DNA of 64,000 nucleotides from JAAELZ01 sp965223465 (GCA_965223465.1 OZ245025.1:1364001-1428000); one strand, 5' to 3'. Positions 9,920 through 19,617 are shown, counted from the first letter of the stretch. Numbers and translations: made by a program. The notes: a model not told the origin generated them from the letters alone.

Positions 9920-10063
9920 GTCGGCCAGATGCCAGCAGATAAGCACCTCTTATTTACTTAATTAGCAGCCAAGTTAAATAGTGCTTCGATAAAATTTTAC
10001 TTGTACTAATATAGGCTTATACCAGACAATCGTCGCTTGTCTTTGCCTACATCTTGCTGGCCC

Positions 10064-11242
10064 ATGAAACCCACCCGGCGGCGGTTTACCGTCGAAGAAT
10101 ACACCACCCGTCAGTATAAAACCCGCCAGTCAATGGCGGAGCAAAATCTAGATATCCTGATCGTATCGGATCCGTCCAACATGTGCTGGTTGACGGGTTA
10201 CGACGGATGGTCGTTTTACGTGCATCAATGTCTCGTACTCAGCATTACCGGGGATTTGTTTTGGTTTGGACGCGGTATCGATGCCAAAGGCGCTGAACTC
10301 ACCACTGATTTATCCGATGAGAATATAATAAGCTACCCAGATCACTACGTTCAATCCCACGAATGTCATCCGATGGAATATCTGGCTGATATCCTGCGGG
10401 CGCGTAAGCTTCATCGAGGCAGGATCGGTCTTGAAAAAGACAATTATTATTTCTCCGCACACGCCGCAGAATCCTTGTACGCTAGCCTGGGAGAGGCCCA
10501 TTTTATAGACGCCACGGCCTTAGTGAACTGGCAACGCGCGATCAAATCACCCAGAGAGATTGAGTACATGCAGCGTGCCGGCACCATAATCGAAACAGCC
10601 TACCATCGTATTATGGACGTTGCTGAACCCGGGATGCGAAAAAATGAATTAGTCGCAGAAATCTTGCATGCACAAATCACCGGAACGGACGAACATTACG
10701 GTGATTATGCAGCAATCGTACCGCTCATTGGAGTGGGTGATGAAGCAGCAGCCTGTCATATGACCTGGGATGGTGAGGTGCTCGAATCTGATTGCGGTAT
10801 GTTTATAGAGCTTGCTGGCGTACACGCGCGCTATCACTGCCCTTGTTCACGCACTCTATATTTCGGCAAGCCCCCACAGCAGTATCGCGATATCGAAATC
10901 GTGATAAATGAATGCATAGAGTATGTTTTACCTGTTTTCAAACCCGGTAATACCTGTGGTGAGGTAGCAGATTCATTTTTCGCTAACTTGAAAAAACATG
11001 GCTACGAGAAGGACAATCGTTGTGGTTATGCGATTGGGTTATCGTATCCACCCGACTGGGGCGAACGCACCATGAGTTTGCGTAAGGATGACACAACCAT
11101 CTTGCAAGAAAATATGACCTTTCATTTTATGCCTGCGATTTGGTTCGATGATTGGGGTTTTGAAACCACTGAGAGCATCCAGGTGACGCCTGACGGTGGC
11201 GCTTGCTTGTCGAACGTACCTCGGCAATTGCTCGTAAAATAG
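10064..11242 (+). CDS. doeA: Ectoine hydrolase DoeA (M24 aminopeptidase-like fold)
   Basis: Opens the ring of ectoine to N-alpha-acetyl-L-2,4-diaminobutyrate, the first step of ectoine use as a carbon and nitrogen source. The protein has the creatinase/M24 two-domain layout: N-terminal domain with SDPSNMCWLTGYDGWSFYV and ISYPDHYVQS, then the pita-bread domain from about residue 165 with AIKSPREIEYM, ELAGVHARYHCP and GLSYPPDWGERTMSLR. These segments match the ectoine hydrolases I know from Halomonas closely. The classical M24 metal-ligand signature around GHGIG is replaced by GYAIGLSYPPDWGE, as in that subfamily. The ATG at 10064 is preferred to a TTG at 10037, giving 392 residues. doeB starts one base after the stop. 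Confidence 0.9.
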   Translation: MKPTRRRFTVEEYTTRQYKTRQSMAEQNLDILIVSDPSNMCWLTGYDGWSFYVHQCLVLSITGDLFWFGRGIDAKGAELTTDLSDENIISYPDHYVQSHECHPMEYLADILRARKLHRGRIGLEKDNYYFSAHAAESLYASLGEAHFIDATALVNWQRAIKSPREIEYMQRAGTIIETAYHRIMDVAEPGMRKNELVAEILHAQITGTDEHYGDYAAIVPLIGVGDEAAACHMTWDGEVLESDCGMFIELAGVHARYHCPCSRTLYFGKPPQQYRDIEIVINECIEYVLPVFKPGNTCGEVADSFFANLKKHGYEKDNRCGYAIGLSYPPDWGERTMSLRKDDTTILQENMTFHFMPAIWFDDWGFETTESIQVTPDGGACLSNVPRQLLVK

Positions 11243-11243
11243 T

Positions 11244-12245
11244 ATGCGTAAAAACCCCATACAAGCGACCATCGATTTCCAACGAGACGGTATCCAACAC
11301 GGATTCCTGCGTCTGCCCTATTCGCGCGACGATTCGGCTTGGGGCGCGGTAATGATCCCAATTACACAATTCAAACACGGTAACGGGCCCACTGCGTTGA
11401 TTACCGGCGGAAATCATGGTGATGAATACGAAGGACCCATCGCTTTGTTCGGCTTCGCTGGTCGCAGAAAATTTGAGGATATTCAAGGACGGATCATTGT
11501 AATCCCAGCGATGAATTATCCTGCCTTCCAAGCAGGTTGTAGAGTCTCTCCCATCGACGATATCAATCTGAATCGCGCATTTCCAGGCAAGCCGGATGGG
11601 TCGGTAACACAAATCATCGCCGATTACTTCAGCCAGGTCTTATTGCCTATGGCAGATTACGTTTTGGATATGCATTCTGGTGGCAAAACACTCGAATTTC
11701 TGCCGTTTGCAGCCAGCCACCAACTTGAAGATAAGGCACAGCAAACCCGTTGCTGGGAGGCCATGCTGGCGTTTGGCGCGCCCTATCACCTGAGCTTATT
11801 AGAAATCGATGCCGCTGGCATGTACGATACCCAAGCTGAGCAGATGGGTAAAGTTTTTGTGTCGACTGAGTTAGGGGGGTGTGGCAGCACACGTGTTGCA
11901 TCGATTGCCATCGCGAAAAATGGGGTTAATAACTTTCTGGTGCATGCGGGCATACTGGAAGGTGAACTCAAACGCGGTAAATATGAAGCTGTTGGTCTGG
12001 CCATGGACGAATCAAGTGCTTATCATATTTGCCAGCACAGTGGCCTACTTGAACCCCGTGTTAATTTAGGCGACAGCGTGAAACAAGGAGATCAGATCGC
12101 ACTCATCCATAACTCTGAACGCACCGCCGTTGTTCCGCAGGCCTACCACGCGCAATGCCATGGTCTGATCATTGCCAGGCATGTCCCCTCTCTGATCAAG
12201 ATGGGCGATTGTTTGAACGTGATCGCGCGTATCGTTAAATCATAA
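11244..12245 (+). CDS. doeB: N-alpha-acetyl-L-2,4-diaminobutyrate deacetylase DoeB
   Basis: Zinc-dependent deacylase of the succinylglutamate desuccinylase/aspartoacylase family. It should remove acetate from the DoeA product to give 2,4-diaminobutyrate. Zinc ligands are visible as H58 and E61 in GGNHGDEYEG and H144 in DMHSGG, with the substrate-binding NLNRAFPG near 108-115. The C-terminal beta domain is typical of the family. The 333 residues match DoeB. The ATG begins one nucleotide after the doeA stop, so the two are almost certainly translationally coupled. The same fold occurs in enzymes for other acyl amino acids, but the doeA neighbour makes DoeB the best call. Confidence 0.88.
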   Translation: MRKNPIQATIDFQRDGIQHGFLRLPYSRDDSAWGAVMIPITQFKHGNGPTALITGGNHGDEYEGPIALFGFAGRRKFEDIQGRIIVIPAMNYPAFQAGCRVSPIDDINLNRAFPGKPDGSVTQIIADYFSQVLLPMADYVLDMHSGGKTLEFLPFAASHQLEDKAQQTRCWEAMLAFGAPYHLSLLEIDAAGMYDTQAEQMGKVFVSTELGGCGSTRVASIAIAKNGVNNFLVHAGILEGELKRGKYEAVGLAMDESSAYHICQHSGLLEPRVNLGDSVKQGDQIALIHNSERTAVVPQAYHAQCHGLIIARHVPSLIKMGDCLNVIARIVKS

Positions 12246-12267
12246 TTTTGCCTAGACACGCTATATA

Positions 12268-13539
12268 GTGCTCACTGAAATTCTACGAAAAACCTGGCCC
12301 CTGTTTCTTGGCATCGGCTTCTTGATGCTGGGAAACGGCCTACAAGGCACGCTGGTCAGCTGGCGAGCCACCTATGAGGGTTTTGCACCGAGTACCACTG
12401 GATGGATCATGATGGGTTACTACGCCGGATTTTTAGTGGGTTCACTATACACTCCCATGCTGGTGAACAACGTCGGCTATATCCGCGTTTTCGCTGCATT
12501 GGCTTCCTTAGCCTCTACCGCAGTGCTGATCCAGGTCGTGTTTATCAATCCACCGGTTTGGTTTGCCATGCGCTTGATGTCGGGATTTTGCTTTGCCGGC
12601 ACCTACGTCATCGCAGAGAGTTGGCTTAACGCTAGTTCAGATAATGCCAGTCGAGGACAGACCTTATCATTTTACTTATTCGTCGCGTTTTTTGGTTTAG
12701 CGGGTGGGCAGTGGCTGCTGAACATGGCGCACCCATCTGGGTTCAGTTTATTTGTACTGTCCTCGGTACTCCTCTCTCTGGGTTTGGTGCCAATTTTGCT
12801 ACGTAAAACGGAAGTGCCTGACATTGAAACCTCCGATAGCATGGGCGTTGTTAAGTTGATCAAAATATCTCCAGCTGGCGTTTTCAGCATTTTTGCTTCA
12901 GCTATCGCCCACGGTGCACTATTTGGAATGGGCGCAGTGTTTGCGGTTACTGTCGGCATGAGCGTCTCTCAAACTTCGCTGTTCATGAGCTCATTTATTG
13001 TCTTGGGTGCCTTTGCTCACTGGCCTCTGGGTTGGTTATCTGATCAGATTGATCGACGCTACGTCATCCTTGGAGCGAGTATACTCGCGACATTAATATG
13101 TGTTGTATTGTCGATAGTTGCGCCCCAAAAGCCCGTGTTTATTGGCCTATTTGCCGGGCTAGGGGCAGTTTCATTGCCCATATATTCAATGGCGGTTGCG
13201 CATACCAATGATCGCTTAGAACCCGACCAAATGATTGGTGCCAGCAGTAGTATTATTTTAGTCTTGGGTATAGGGTCGGTGCTCGGGCCACTTTTGGCCG
13301 GATATTTACTTAATAATATTGGCGCAAATGGTTATCTGATTCATCTTGGGGTCGCCCATCTAGCAGTAGTAATGGGCATGCTATACACCTTAATTAAACG
13401 CCCAGCTGTACTGGAAGACCATCAAACCCACTATCAACCCGTCCCACCAGGGCCAACCACGGTAACCATGGAAGCCGTCGCGCATGAAGCAGAAGAATCG
13501 CTGGACGAGGAGAAAAATGACGAGCACGTCAACGATTAA
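12268..13539 (+). CDS. MFS transporter inside the ectoine-catabolic operon
   Basis: A 423-residue major facilitator with twelve predicted membrane segments in two halves and an acidic cytoplasmic C-terminal tail (EEKNDEHVND). It resembles the YcaD-like branch of MFS (GWIMMGYYAGFLVGSLY, MSGFCFAGTYVIAESWLN, GWLSDQIDRRYV). It starts with GTG 22 bp after doeB and is followed 58 bp later by the aminotransferase, all on one strand. Position therefore suggests uptake of ectoine or hydroxyectoine, or export of an intermediate. Known ectoine importers are TRAP or ABC systems, so MFS uptake here would be unusual. Substrate assignment is inference only. Confidence 0.8.
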   Translation: MLTEILRKTWPLFLGIGFLMLGNGLQGTLVSWRATYEGFAPSTTGWIMMGYYAGFLVGSLYTPMLVNNVGYIRVFAALASLASTAVLIQVVFINPPVWFAMRLMSGFCFAGTYVIAESWLNASSDNASRGQTLSFYLFVAFFGLAGGQWLLNMAHPSGFSLFVLSSVLLSLGLVPILLRKTEVPDIETSDSMGVVKLIKISPAGVFSIFASAIAHGALFGMGAVFAVTVGMSVSQTSLFMSSFIVLGAFAHWPLGWLSDQIDRRYVILGASILATLICVVLSIVAPQKPVFIGLFAGLGAVSLPIYSMAVAHTNDRLEPDQMIGASSSIILVLGIGSVLGPLLAGYLLNNIGANGYLIHLGVAHLAVVMGMLYTLIKRPAVLEDHQTHYQPVPPGPTTVTMEAVAHEAEESLDEEKNDEHVND

Positions 13540-13597
13540 TCAAATAGCTAGATGCACCATTCAGCCAATTGAGATAACCCTTGCTTAATACCAAAAC

Positions 13598-14974
13598 ATG
13601 GCAAATAAACGAAAACCCCTAGACACATGGGATCGGAGCAGTTTTATGCACCCATCCACTCACTTGGCCCAATTTGCACGTGGAGATGTACCGCATCGAG
13701 TAATCTCTGGAGGCGAAGGTGTTTATATTGATGATATTAACGGCAACCGGTTATTGGATGGTTTTGCCGGACTGTATTGCGTCAATATTGGCTATGGCCG
13801 CAAACATGTCAGCGATGCCATTGCCAGACAAGCGCAGGAACTGGCTTACTACCATGCTTATGTTGGTCATGGTACTGAGGCGTCGATCACACTGTCGAAA
13901 ATGATTATTGAGCGCGCACCCGCCAATATGTCAAAAGTGTATTTCGGGCTTTCAGGCTCGGATGCGAACGAAACCAATGCCAAGATCGTCTGGTATTACA
14001 ATAATGTACTCGATCGCCCCAGCAAAAAGAAAATTATCTCCCGCTGGCGCGGCTACCATGGCTCTGGTTTGATCACGGGATCCATGACCGGATTAGACCT
14101 GTTTCACAATCAATTTGATTTACCCTTACCTCAAGTTATTCATACTGAGGCCCCCTATTATTACCACCGAGCGGACTCATCGATGAGTGAGCTCGACTTT
14201 TCAGCCCATTGTGCAACGGAGTTGGAAAAATTGATTCAAGCTGAGGGTGAAGACAATATTGCCGCTTTTATTGGGGAACCGGTACTCGGAACCGGGGGTA
14301 TTGTTCCGCCTCCTGAAGGTTATTGGGAAGCCATTCAACCCGTATTAAAAAAGCATGATATTTTGCTGATTGCCGATGAGGTAGTAACCGGCTTTGGCCG
14401 CCTGGGACGTATGTTTGGCTCGGATCACTATGGCATGCATCCAGACCTCATTACTGTCGCTAAAGGACTAACTTCAGCGTATGCGCCACTTTCTGGCACG
14501 ATTATTTCAGACAAAGTATGGCGTGTGCTGGAAGCGGGTACGGATAAGCTCGGCCCGTTTGGTCATGGTTGGACGTACTCCGCCCACCCAATCGGTGCCG
14601 CGGCGGGCGTGGCAAACCTGGAAATAATTGACGAATTGAACTTAGTGGCCAACGCCAAAGAAACGGGGGCTTATCTGAACAAAAATATGCGTGATACATT
14701 CGCGGACCACCCGAACGTCGGTCAGGTCCGAGGAGTAGGTTTACTCTGCGCGGTGGAATTTGTCGATAGCAAGACTCCGCTTCGATTTTTTAATCCCTTG
14801 GGAAGCATTGGCCCACAAATTGTGGCCGCTATGCTAAAACGCGGGGTGATCGCCAGGGCAATGCCACAGAGCGATATAGTTGGTCTGGCACCACCATTGT
14901 GCATTACGCCAGAAGAAGTGGACATCATCATATCAGCCTTAGGTGAAGCTATTGAAGAAGTGTTTAGTGCTTAA
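13598..14974 (+). CDS. doeD: Class III aminotransferase, probable diaminobutyrate transaminase (DoeD-like)
   Basis: PLP-dependent omega-aminotransferase of 458 residues. The Schiff-base lysine is K289 in TVAKG. The cofactor aspartate lies in LLIADEVVTGFGR (D260), and GLSGSDANETNAK is the phosphate-cup segment. Family members convert omega-amines such as putrescine, beta-alanine or 2,4-diaminobutyrate. As the last gene of the doeA-doeB-MFS operon, it would convert 2,4-diaminobutyrate to aspartate semialdehyde. DoeC, the following dehydrogenase, is not in the window. The sequence alone does not exclude a general omega-amino-acid:pyruvate transaminase, so the symbol is tentative. Confidence 0.75.
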   Translation: MANKRKPLDTWDRSSFMHPSTHLAQFARGDVPHRVISGGEGVYIDDINGNRLLDGFAGLYCVNIGYGRKHVSDAIARQAQELAYYHAYVGHGTEASITLSKMIIERAPANMSKVYFGLSGSDANETNAKIVWYYNNVLDRPSKKKIISRWRGYHGSGLITGSMTGLDLFHNQFDLPLPQVIHTEAPYYYHRADSSMSELDFSAHCATELEKLIQAEGEDNIAAFIGEPVLGTGGIVPPPEGYWEAIQPVLKKHDILLIADEVVTGFGRLGRMFGSDHYGMHPDLITVAKGLTSAYAPLSGTIISDKVWRVLEAGTDKLGPFGHGWTYSAHPIGAAAGVANLEIIDELNLVANAKETGAYLNKNMRDTFADHPNVGQVRGVGLLCAVEFVDSKTPLRFFNPLGSIGPQIVAAMLKRGVIARAMPQSDIVGLAPPLCITPEEVDIIISALGEAIEEVFSA

Positions 14975-15399
14975 ATATGGACGCTAGATTTAACCCTAAA
15001 CCTTGCTAAGACCAGACAGAATAGTCATTCAAATAGCCTTCATTACCATCCACCTTCTGTTATTTGCAGTATCCCATCAAGTGCGCGTTTACAATTTTTA
15101 CCAGAAACGAAAAAATACCAGATTCACGATTTAGGGCATCTATATTGAAAATAATTAGTCTGAATTTAAAGTTAAAACTTAAGAATGTAAATTTTGATAT
15201 CGAGCTAACCAATTGAATAATAGTTTTAATTTAAAATACAGTTTATTTTCGGTAAAAACTTAACTCAAATTATTAACCTTTAATTAGACCTATACATCTG
15301 TATAATGATTTGTAGGGTAACAACTCGCTATTAATTTAGGTAATGACCTTTAGAAGTAGCGATGTTAAAGAACAAGCTATATTAAAGGAGGTATATAAA
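14975..15399. other. AT-rich intergenic region with a possible promoter
   Basis: 425 bp without a convincing gene. The second half is very AT-rich. A TATAAT at 15301-15306 is a candidate -10 box for the OmpA-family gene, about 100 bp before its start; no good -35 box is seen. No terminator hairpin with a T run follows the aminotransferase. Confidence 0.4.
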
Positions 15400-15903
15400 A
15401 TGGTTGTCTCTAGAGCAAAAGGTAATTTACGGTTTGTATTGATCTCGATTTTCGCGCTTTATCTCTCAGGCTGCGCAACGCTACCAGACAACAACGAACG
15501 TATCATATCGGATCTTAAACATCTTGATGTCACCATTACTGAAGACGAACGAGGCTTAGTCATCTCGCTGCCCACGGTGTATTTCGACTTCGATAGCAGT
15601 AATTTGAAAACCTCATCACGCGCGAAAATTGCAGAAATCGCAAATGTCTTGAACCAGGACTATACCTTAAACCGGGATATCGAAATTGAAGGTCATACCG
15701 ATAATACCGGTGAACCAGACTACAACATGAATTTATCCACCCAACGGGCGGAAGTGGTTCTGAAGGAATTGGCGTTTAGTAATATTGCTGAATCACGAAT
15801 GCGTTCCTCTGGAAAAGGTGAGACATCACCGATAGAAAATAATTCAACGGTAGAGGGTCGAAGAAAAAATCGCCGAGTCGAAATCATATTGCTCAAACCG
15901 TAA
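15400..15903 (+). CDS. OmpA-family lipoprotein
   Basis: A 167-residue outer-membrane lipoprotein: signal peptide followed by lipobox LSGC with Cys25 as the lipidated residue, a short linker, and an OmpA C-terminal peptidoglycan-binding domain (VYFDFDSSNLKTSS, IEIEGHTDNTG, NLSTQRAEVV, GRRKNRRVEI). It should tether the outer membrane to peptidoglycan non-covalently. The start at 15400 is fixed by a textbook AAAGGAGGT seven bases upstream; a longer frame from 15343 has none. The family is close to Pal/YiaD-type proteins, but the usual tol-pal neighbours are absent here. Confidence 0.88.
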   Translation: MVVSRAKGNLRFVLISIFALYLSGCATLPDNNERIISDLKHLDVTITEDERGLVISLPTVYFDFDSSNLKTSSRAKIAEIANVLNQDYTLNRDIEIEGHTDNTGEPDYNMNLSTQRAEVVLKELAFSNIAESRMRSSGKGETSPIENNSTVEGRRKNRRVEIILLKP

Positions 15904-16008
15904 ATCATCGAATTATTTATATGTCGAACATAACCATTAGATTAGAGGCTTCGCTTTTTATAGATAAGAAATTAAACAATTACAGGTAAACGATGTGAAG
16001 TTCGCACT

Positions 16009-17103
16009 ATGCCGTATCTAGGTACATTACTAGAGCAATCAAGCGTTGGAATAAAACGCACGGCATGGTACGGATTGATTACATCACTGGCTACCGTAAG
16101 TTTGTTCTCGACCTCGCCTGTTTCGGGGCAACCAAACCAACCACCCACTGAAGAACATATAACGCTGGGTGAACTGTTTCGATCGGTGGAACAGGAAGGT
16201 GTCGATTCAATCTCGGCTCCAAAACAATTGGATACGAGCGATCAAGAAATAGCAACGCAAGCTGAAAAACCAGCGCTAAATGAAGCCACAAAGACCAATA
16301 GCGAGAGTGTAAATAATACTGCAAGCACCACGATCAACCCAACGCCAAAATTCACGACTAAAGACACAACCAAGTCCGTTAATAAATCACAGCGTAATTT
16401 ACCGGGTGTCACAGCAAAATCTGGTGAAACCCAAGCTACAGTGCCACCCACCAAGCAAGAAATCGCGTCATTTAGACTAAAACCAATATCTAAACCTCGC
16501 AAACAAGCGCCTCCCATCCGGCTTATACGTTTGAGTGATCAAAATACACAAGCCTTGGCTGCAGCCTTGACCAACCGGGAAATAGCAACTGCGCAAATTT
16601 TGCTACAAAATGGCGCGGATTTAAGCGCGGTTAATGATAAAGGCCAAACTTTGTTGATGATGGCCGCGGTCAATACCGATGCTGGGCTTGTTCGGACAAT
16701 GATCCAACAGGGAGCAAAAATCAATGCGCGCGATAATTGGGGTTGGACAGCGTTGTTTCATGCCACTATTAAAGGCCAACTGGATATAGTCAATGTCTTA
16801 CTTGAAGCAGGTGCTGATCCTAATCTAATTGGCTATGACGGACGAAGTGCTGTAATGGCGGCTAGCTGGAATCGCTATCACGAAATTCTGAGTTTGTTGG
16901 TAAAGTCAGGTGCAAACGTCAACATAAAAAATCGTGATGGCTGGACCGCGCTGAGTTTTGCTGCCTGGAATGGTGATGAGACGGCGGTGCGGATTTTGCT
17001 AAACGCGACCGCAGATAAATCTATTCGTACCAACGAGGGTGAATCTGCACTCGCGCTCGCGGAACAAGCTGGGTATATAGAAATCGCGAATCTACTACGT
17101 TAG
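16009..17103 (+). CDS. Exported ankyrin-repeat protein
   Basis: A 364-residue protein with an N-terminal hydrophobic segment (about 18-40, ending near VSGQ) that looks like a signal peptide. A low-complexity Thr/Lys/Asn/Gln-rich linker follows (about 45-175). A C-terminal block of about five ankyrin repeats (about 180-364) carries motifs such as TLLMMAAVN, GWTALFHATIKGQLDIVNVLLEAGADPN and GWTALSFAAWNGDETAVRILL. It is probably a periplasmic protein-binding scaffold; the partner is unknown. The start has no strong ribosome-binding site and could lie a little downstream. Confidence 0.75.
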   Translation: MPYLGTLLEQSSVGIKRTAWYGLITSLATVSLFSTSPVSGQPNQPPTEEHITLGELFRSVEQEGVDSISAPKQLDTSDQEIATQAEKPALNEATKTNSESVNNTASTTINPTPKFTTKDTTKSVNKSQRNLPGVTAKSGETQATVPPTKQEIASFRLKPISKPRKQAPPIRLIRLSDQNTQALAAALTNREIATAQILLQNGADLSAVNDKGQTLLMMAAVNTDAGLVRTMIQQGAKINARDNWGWTALFHATIKGQLDIVNVLLEAGADPNLIGYDGRSAVMAASWNRYHEILSLLVKSGANVNIKNRDGWTALSFAAWNGDETAVRILLNATADKSIRTNEGESALALAEQAGYIEIANLLR

Positions 17104-17124
17104 ATAGCGCTTTTCTGACATAGC

Positions 17125-17147
17125 CGTTATACCCAGATCGTATAACG
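17125..17147. repeat. Inverted repeat between convergent genes
   Basis: CGTTATAC (17125-17132) is repeated inverted as GTATAACG (17140-17147), giving an 8-bp stem with a 7-nt loop in the gap between the convergent ankyrin and hydrolase genes. It has no T run, so termination is only a possibility. Confidence 0.4.
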
Positions 17148-17176
17148 ATCCTACCCTGATTGTTCTACTCCTTGTT

Positions 17177-18241
17177 CTATTCCACGAAAATGGTTTCTCC
17201 GATTTTGATCACCGCAAATTCTTTGCTGGGCAATTTCGCCTCTTGCATGGCTACTTCCAGTAAAGCGGGTGGTTCTAAGAATGGCTCACTGGTGAGCTGA
17301 AAAGTACCCCAATGAATCGGCATTGATTTTTCGGATCTTACATCTTGGTGTATTAAAACCGCTTCGGCCGGATCAACATGATGGGGTGCCATAAAATGAC
17401 GCGGGGAATACGCCCCGATTGGAATAAAAGCGAGCTGGTGTGCGCCCATACGGCGGCCAATTTCTTTAAATAGTTCCTCTTCGTAACCCGTATCGCCAGC
17501 AAACCAGCTATTGAAATCGCCTATTTTGACGCTCCATGAACCCCAAAGACTTTTGTTGGTATTCCATGGGCTTCGCTTTGACCAATGCACAGAAGGTGTC
17601 AGGGTAATTTCAACTTCAGGACTATATTGATGCGACTGCCACCAATCCAGTTCTATCACCTTATCCGCATCAATACCCCGGTCTTCAATCCAGCTTTTTA
17701 ACCCCAATGGCACGTACCAGACCACGGAATTACCAAGCATCTCAACCGTTTTTCTATCCAAATGATCATAATGGTTGTGCGATATCACAACAAAATCAAT
17801 TTCAGGCAATTCATGAAACGACAAGGCCGGCTGGGTAAACCGCTCAGCCGCCCAAAAATCAATCGGCGATGCGCGCTGGGTTAAGTGCGGATCAGTTAAA
17901 TATGCAACTCCTTTATGTTGTACCAAGACTGTCGCATGACCTATCCAGGTCGCACGAGCCTGGTCTGCTGGCGAATCGATAACACGCCTATCTACGCTTG
18001 TAACAATAGAATCCGCCTGTGCTTGGGTAATGGGTGGAAAACGGCCCTCTTTAAAACGCATCTGCAACCAATTTATCAAAGAACCTTTGGAGTGGGTATT
18101 AAACTTCCTTTCCGTGGCATTCCATTGGGGTGAGTCATAAATTTGCTCGCTTGCGTATACCTTGAAATGCACTGCGATGAGCACCGACATCATACTTAAC
18201 AGCGTAACCACTCTATAACTCATTTTTATTGGAGGTAACAT
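17177..18241 (-). CDS. MBL-fold hydrolase, NAPE-PLD/UlaG-like, exported
   Basis: Metallo-beta-lactamase-fold hydrolase of 354 residues. The zinc motif SHNHYDHLD is at 154-162 (H155, H157, D159, H160). WIGHATVLVQ precedes it, and WFAGDTGY, FIPIGAYSPRHFM, HVDPAEAV and MPIHWGTF follow; together these are typical of the NAPE-PLD-like branch. Phospholipid or phosphodiester substrates are known in that branch, but none can be deduced here. The first 30 residues form a signal peptide or membrane anchor, so it acts outside the cytoplasm. The start could instead be the ATG at 18223. Confidence 0.85.
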   Translation of the reverse strand: MLPPIKMSYRVVTLLSMMSVLIAVHFKVYASEQIYDSPQWNATERKFNTHSKGSLINWLQMRFKEGRFPPITQAQADSIVTSVDRRVIDSPADQARATWIGHATVLVQHKGVAYLTDPHLTQRASPIDFWAAERFTQPALSFHELPEIDFVVISHNHYDHLDRKTVEMLGNSVVWYVPLGLKSWIEDRGIDADKVIELDWWQSHQYSPEVEITLTPSVHWSKRSPWNTNKSLWGSWSVKIGDFNSWFAGDTGYEEELFKEIGRRMGAHQLAFIPIGAYSPRHFMAPHHVDPAEAVLIHQDVRSEKSMPIHWGTFQLTSEPFLEPPALLEVAMQEAKLPSKEFAVIKIGETIFVE

Positions 18242-18432
18242 TTGTTTATCGAGTTTATTTAATTAAAAAAAGAACCATAATCAATATTTGTTGTGCATTA
18301 AATGGCTAAGAGTATACAAAGCCACCAAATACGCGACTAACGCTATCCCATACTAGGCCCTGAAATCAGCACTTGTAAATTTAATGTTCTCTATAACGCA
18401 GCTTTTAGTTTCTCCCATGCACCCTTCATTGT

Positions 18433-19399
18433 TCAAGTGGCTTGCTTGAGCACCTGACCAATTCCAGACAGTGCAGGATTTTTGGCGGTAATAATATAAG
18501 CGGGCACTTTTGACATATACGGCTGAAAACGACCTTTGGCTTCAAAACGCTGTCGAAAGGATGAGGTTTCAAAATAAGTTCCCAGGCGTGGCACAATACC
18601 GCCGCCCACGTAAACACCACCCCATGCGCCCAGGGTTAAAACCAAATTCCCAGCGACCGAACCGAGCAGGCCACAGAAAGTAGCCAATGCCTCTTCACAA
18701 TATCCGTCCACTTGCTTCCGCGCGCGTAAAGATATTTCCGCAGGAGACAGCGCTTCAGAATTAGCCCCTTCAAGATGACAAATCGCCAGATACAAATTCT
18801 GTAATCCCATTCCTGAAATTAGTCGCTCAGCTGATACGTGCTCGTATTGATGCCAACACTGCCTCAGAATAGCGCATTCACGCTCATTACCCGGGCTCAA
18901 ACTCACATGCCCCTATGAGAAGACCTTCTCCGGCCAGAGGCACCCACTGATCATCCATAGGTAATAACCCGGAAACACCCAAGCCTGTACCCGGTGCAAT
19001 GACGGCCAGCGGCGCTTTTTGTTCAGTTGCAATGCCTCCCAGTTGTATCAGATCTTGGTCAGCTAAAGAGGGAATGGACATCGCCAGTGCAGTCAGATCA
19101 TTTTTAACGATAAGACGGTTAAGCCCAAGCGATTGACGGGTTTGTTCAATTGAAAACTCCCAATGATGATTTGTCATCTTCACCCGATCCCCTGAAACCG
19201 GATTCGCAATCGCAAAAGCCGCTGCCTGGACGGGAGGAGATCCGACCCTTTGCAAATAGGCTTTTACCACGGAAACAATATCAGCATAGTCCGCGCAGGG
19301 TAGCGTGTATTGCTGTGATAGCTCCTGTGTTGAAGACAGCAACGCAAAACGGGCGTTGGTACCGCCTATATCAGCGACCAAATGTATAGGTTTACTCAC
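18433..19399 (-). pseudogene. glk: Glucokinase gene, frameshifted by a 10-bp insertion
   Basis: Together the two frames encode a normal-length (about 320-residue) bacterial glucokinase. The first part (19399 down to 18887) has the ATP-binding ADIGGTNARFAL, the sugar-binding VKNDLTALAMSIP and APGTGLGVSGLL. The second part (18906 down to 18433) has NERECAILR, HVSAERLISGMGLQNLY and the C-terminal TLGAWGGVYVGGGIVPRLG. The frames meet where the family has GEGGHVS. Here ten extra bases at 18914-18923 split that motif, and removing exactly those ten restores GEGGHVSLSPGNERE in frame. The gene is therefore inactive unless the insertion is a sequencing error. The start is GTG. Confidence 0.88.
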
Positions 19400-19617
19400 A
19401 ATTCTGGTAGCCTATCCTGAGTTGTAATTGGTATCAACATCCGCCAATGCGCAGCTGCGAACCTGGGTAGCGAGGCAAGCGTCAATGGCGGCGCGATTAC
19501 CGACTTACGCCTGGCACTTGATGATATTAAGCTTGCCGCAAATTATTGAGATCAAATATAGTACGCCAGATTGAATGCGCCACCAAGTCGAATCCAGCCT
19601 GCCAACACCAATGAGAT

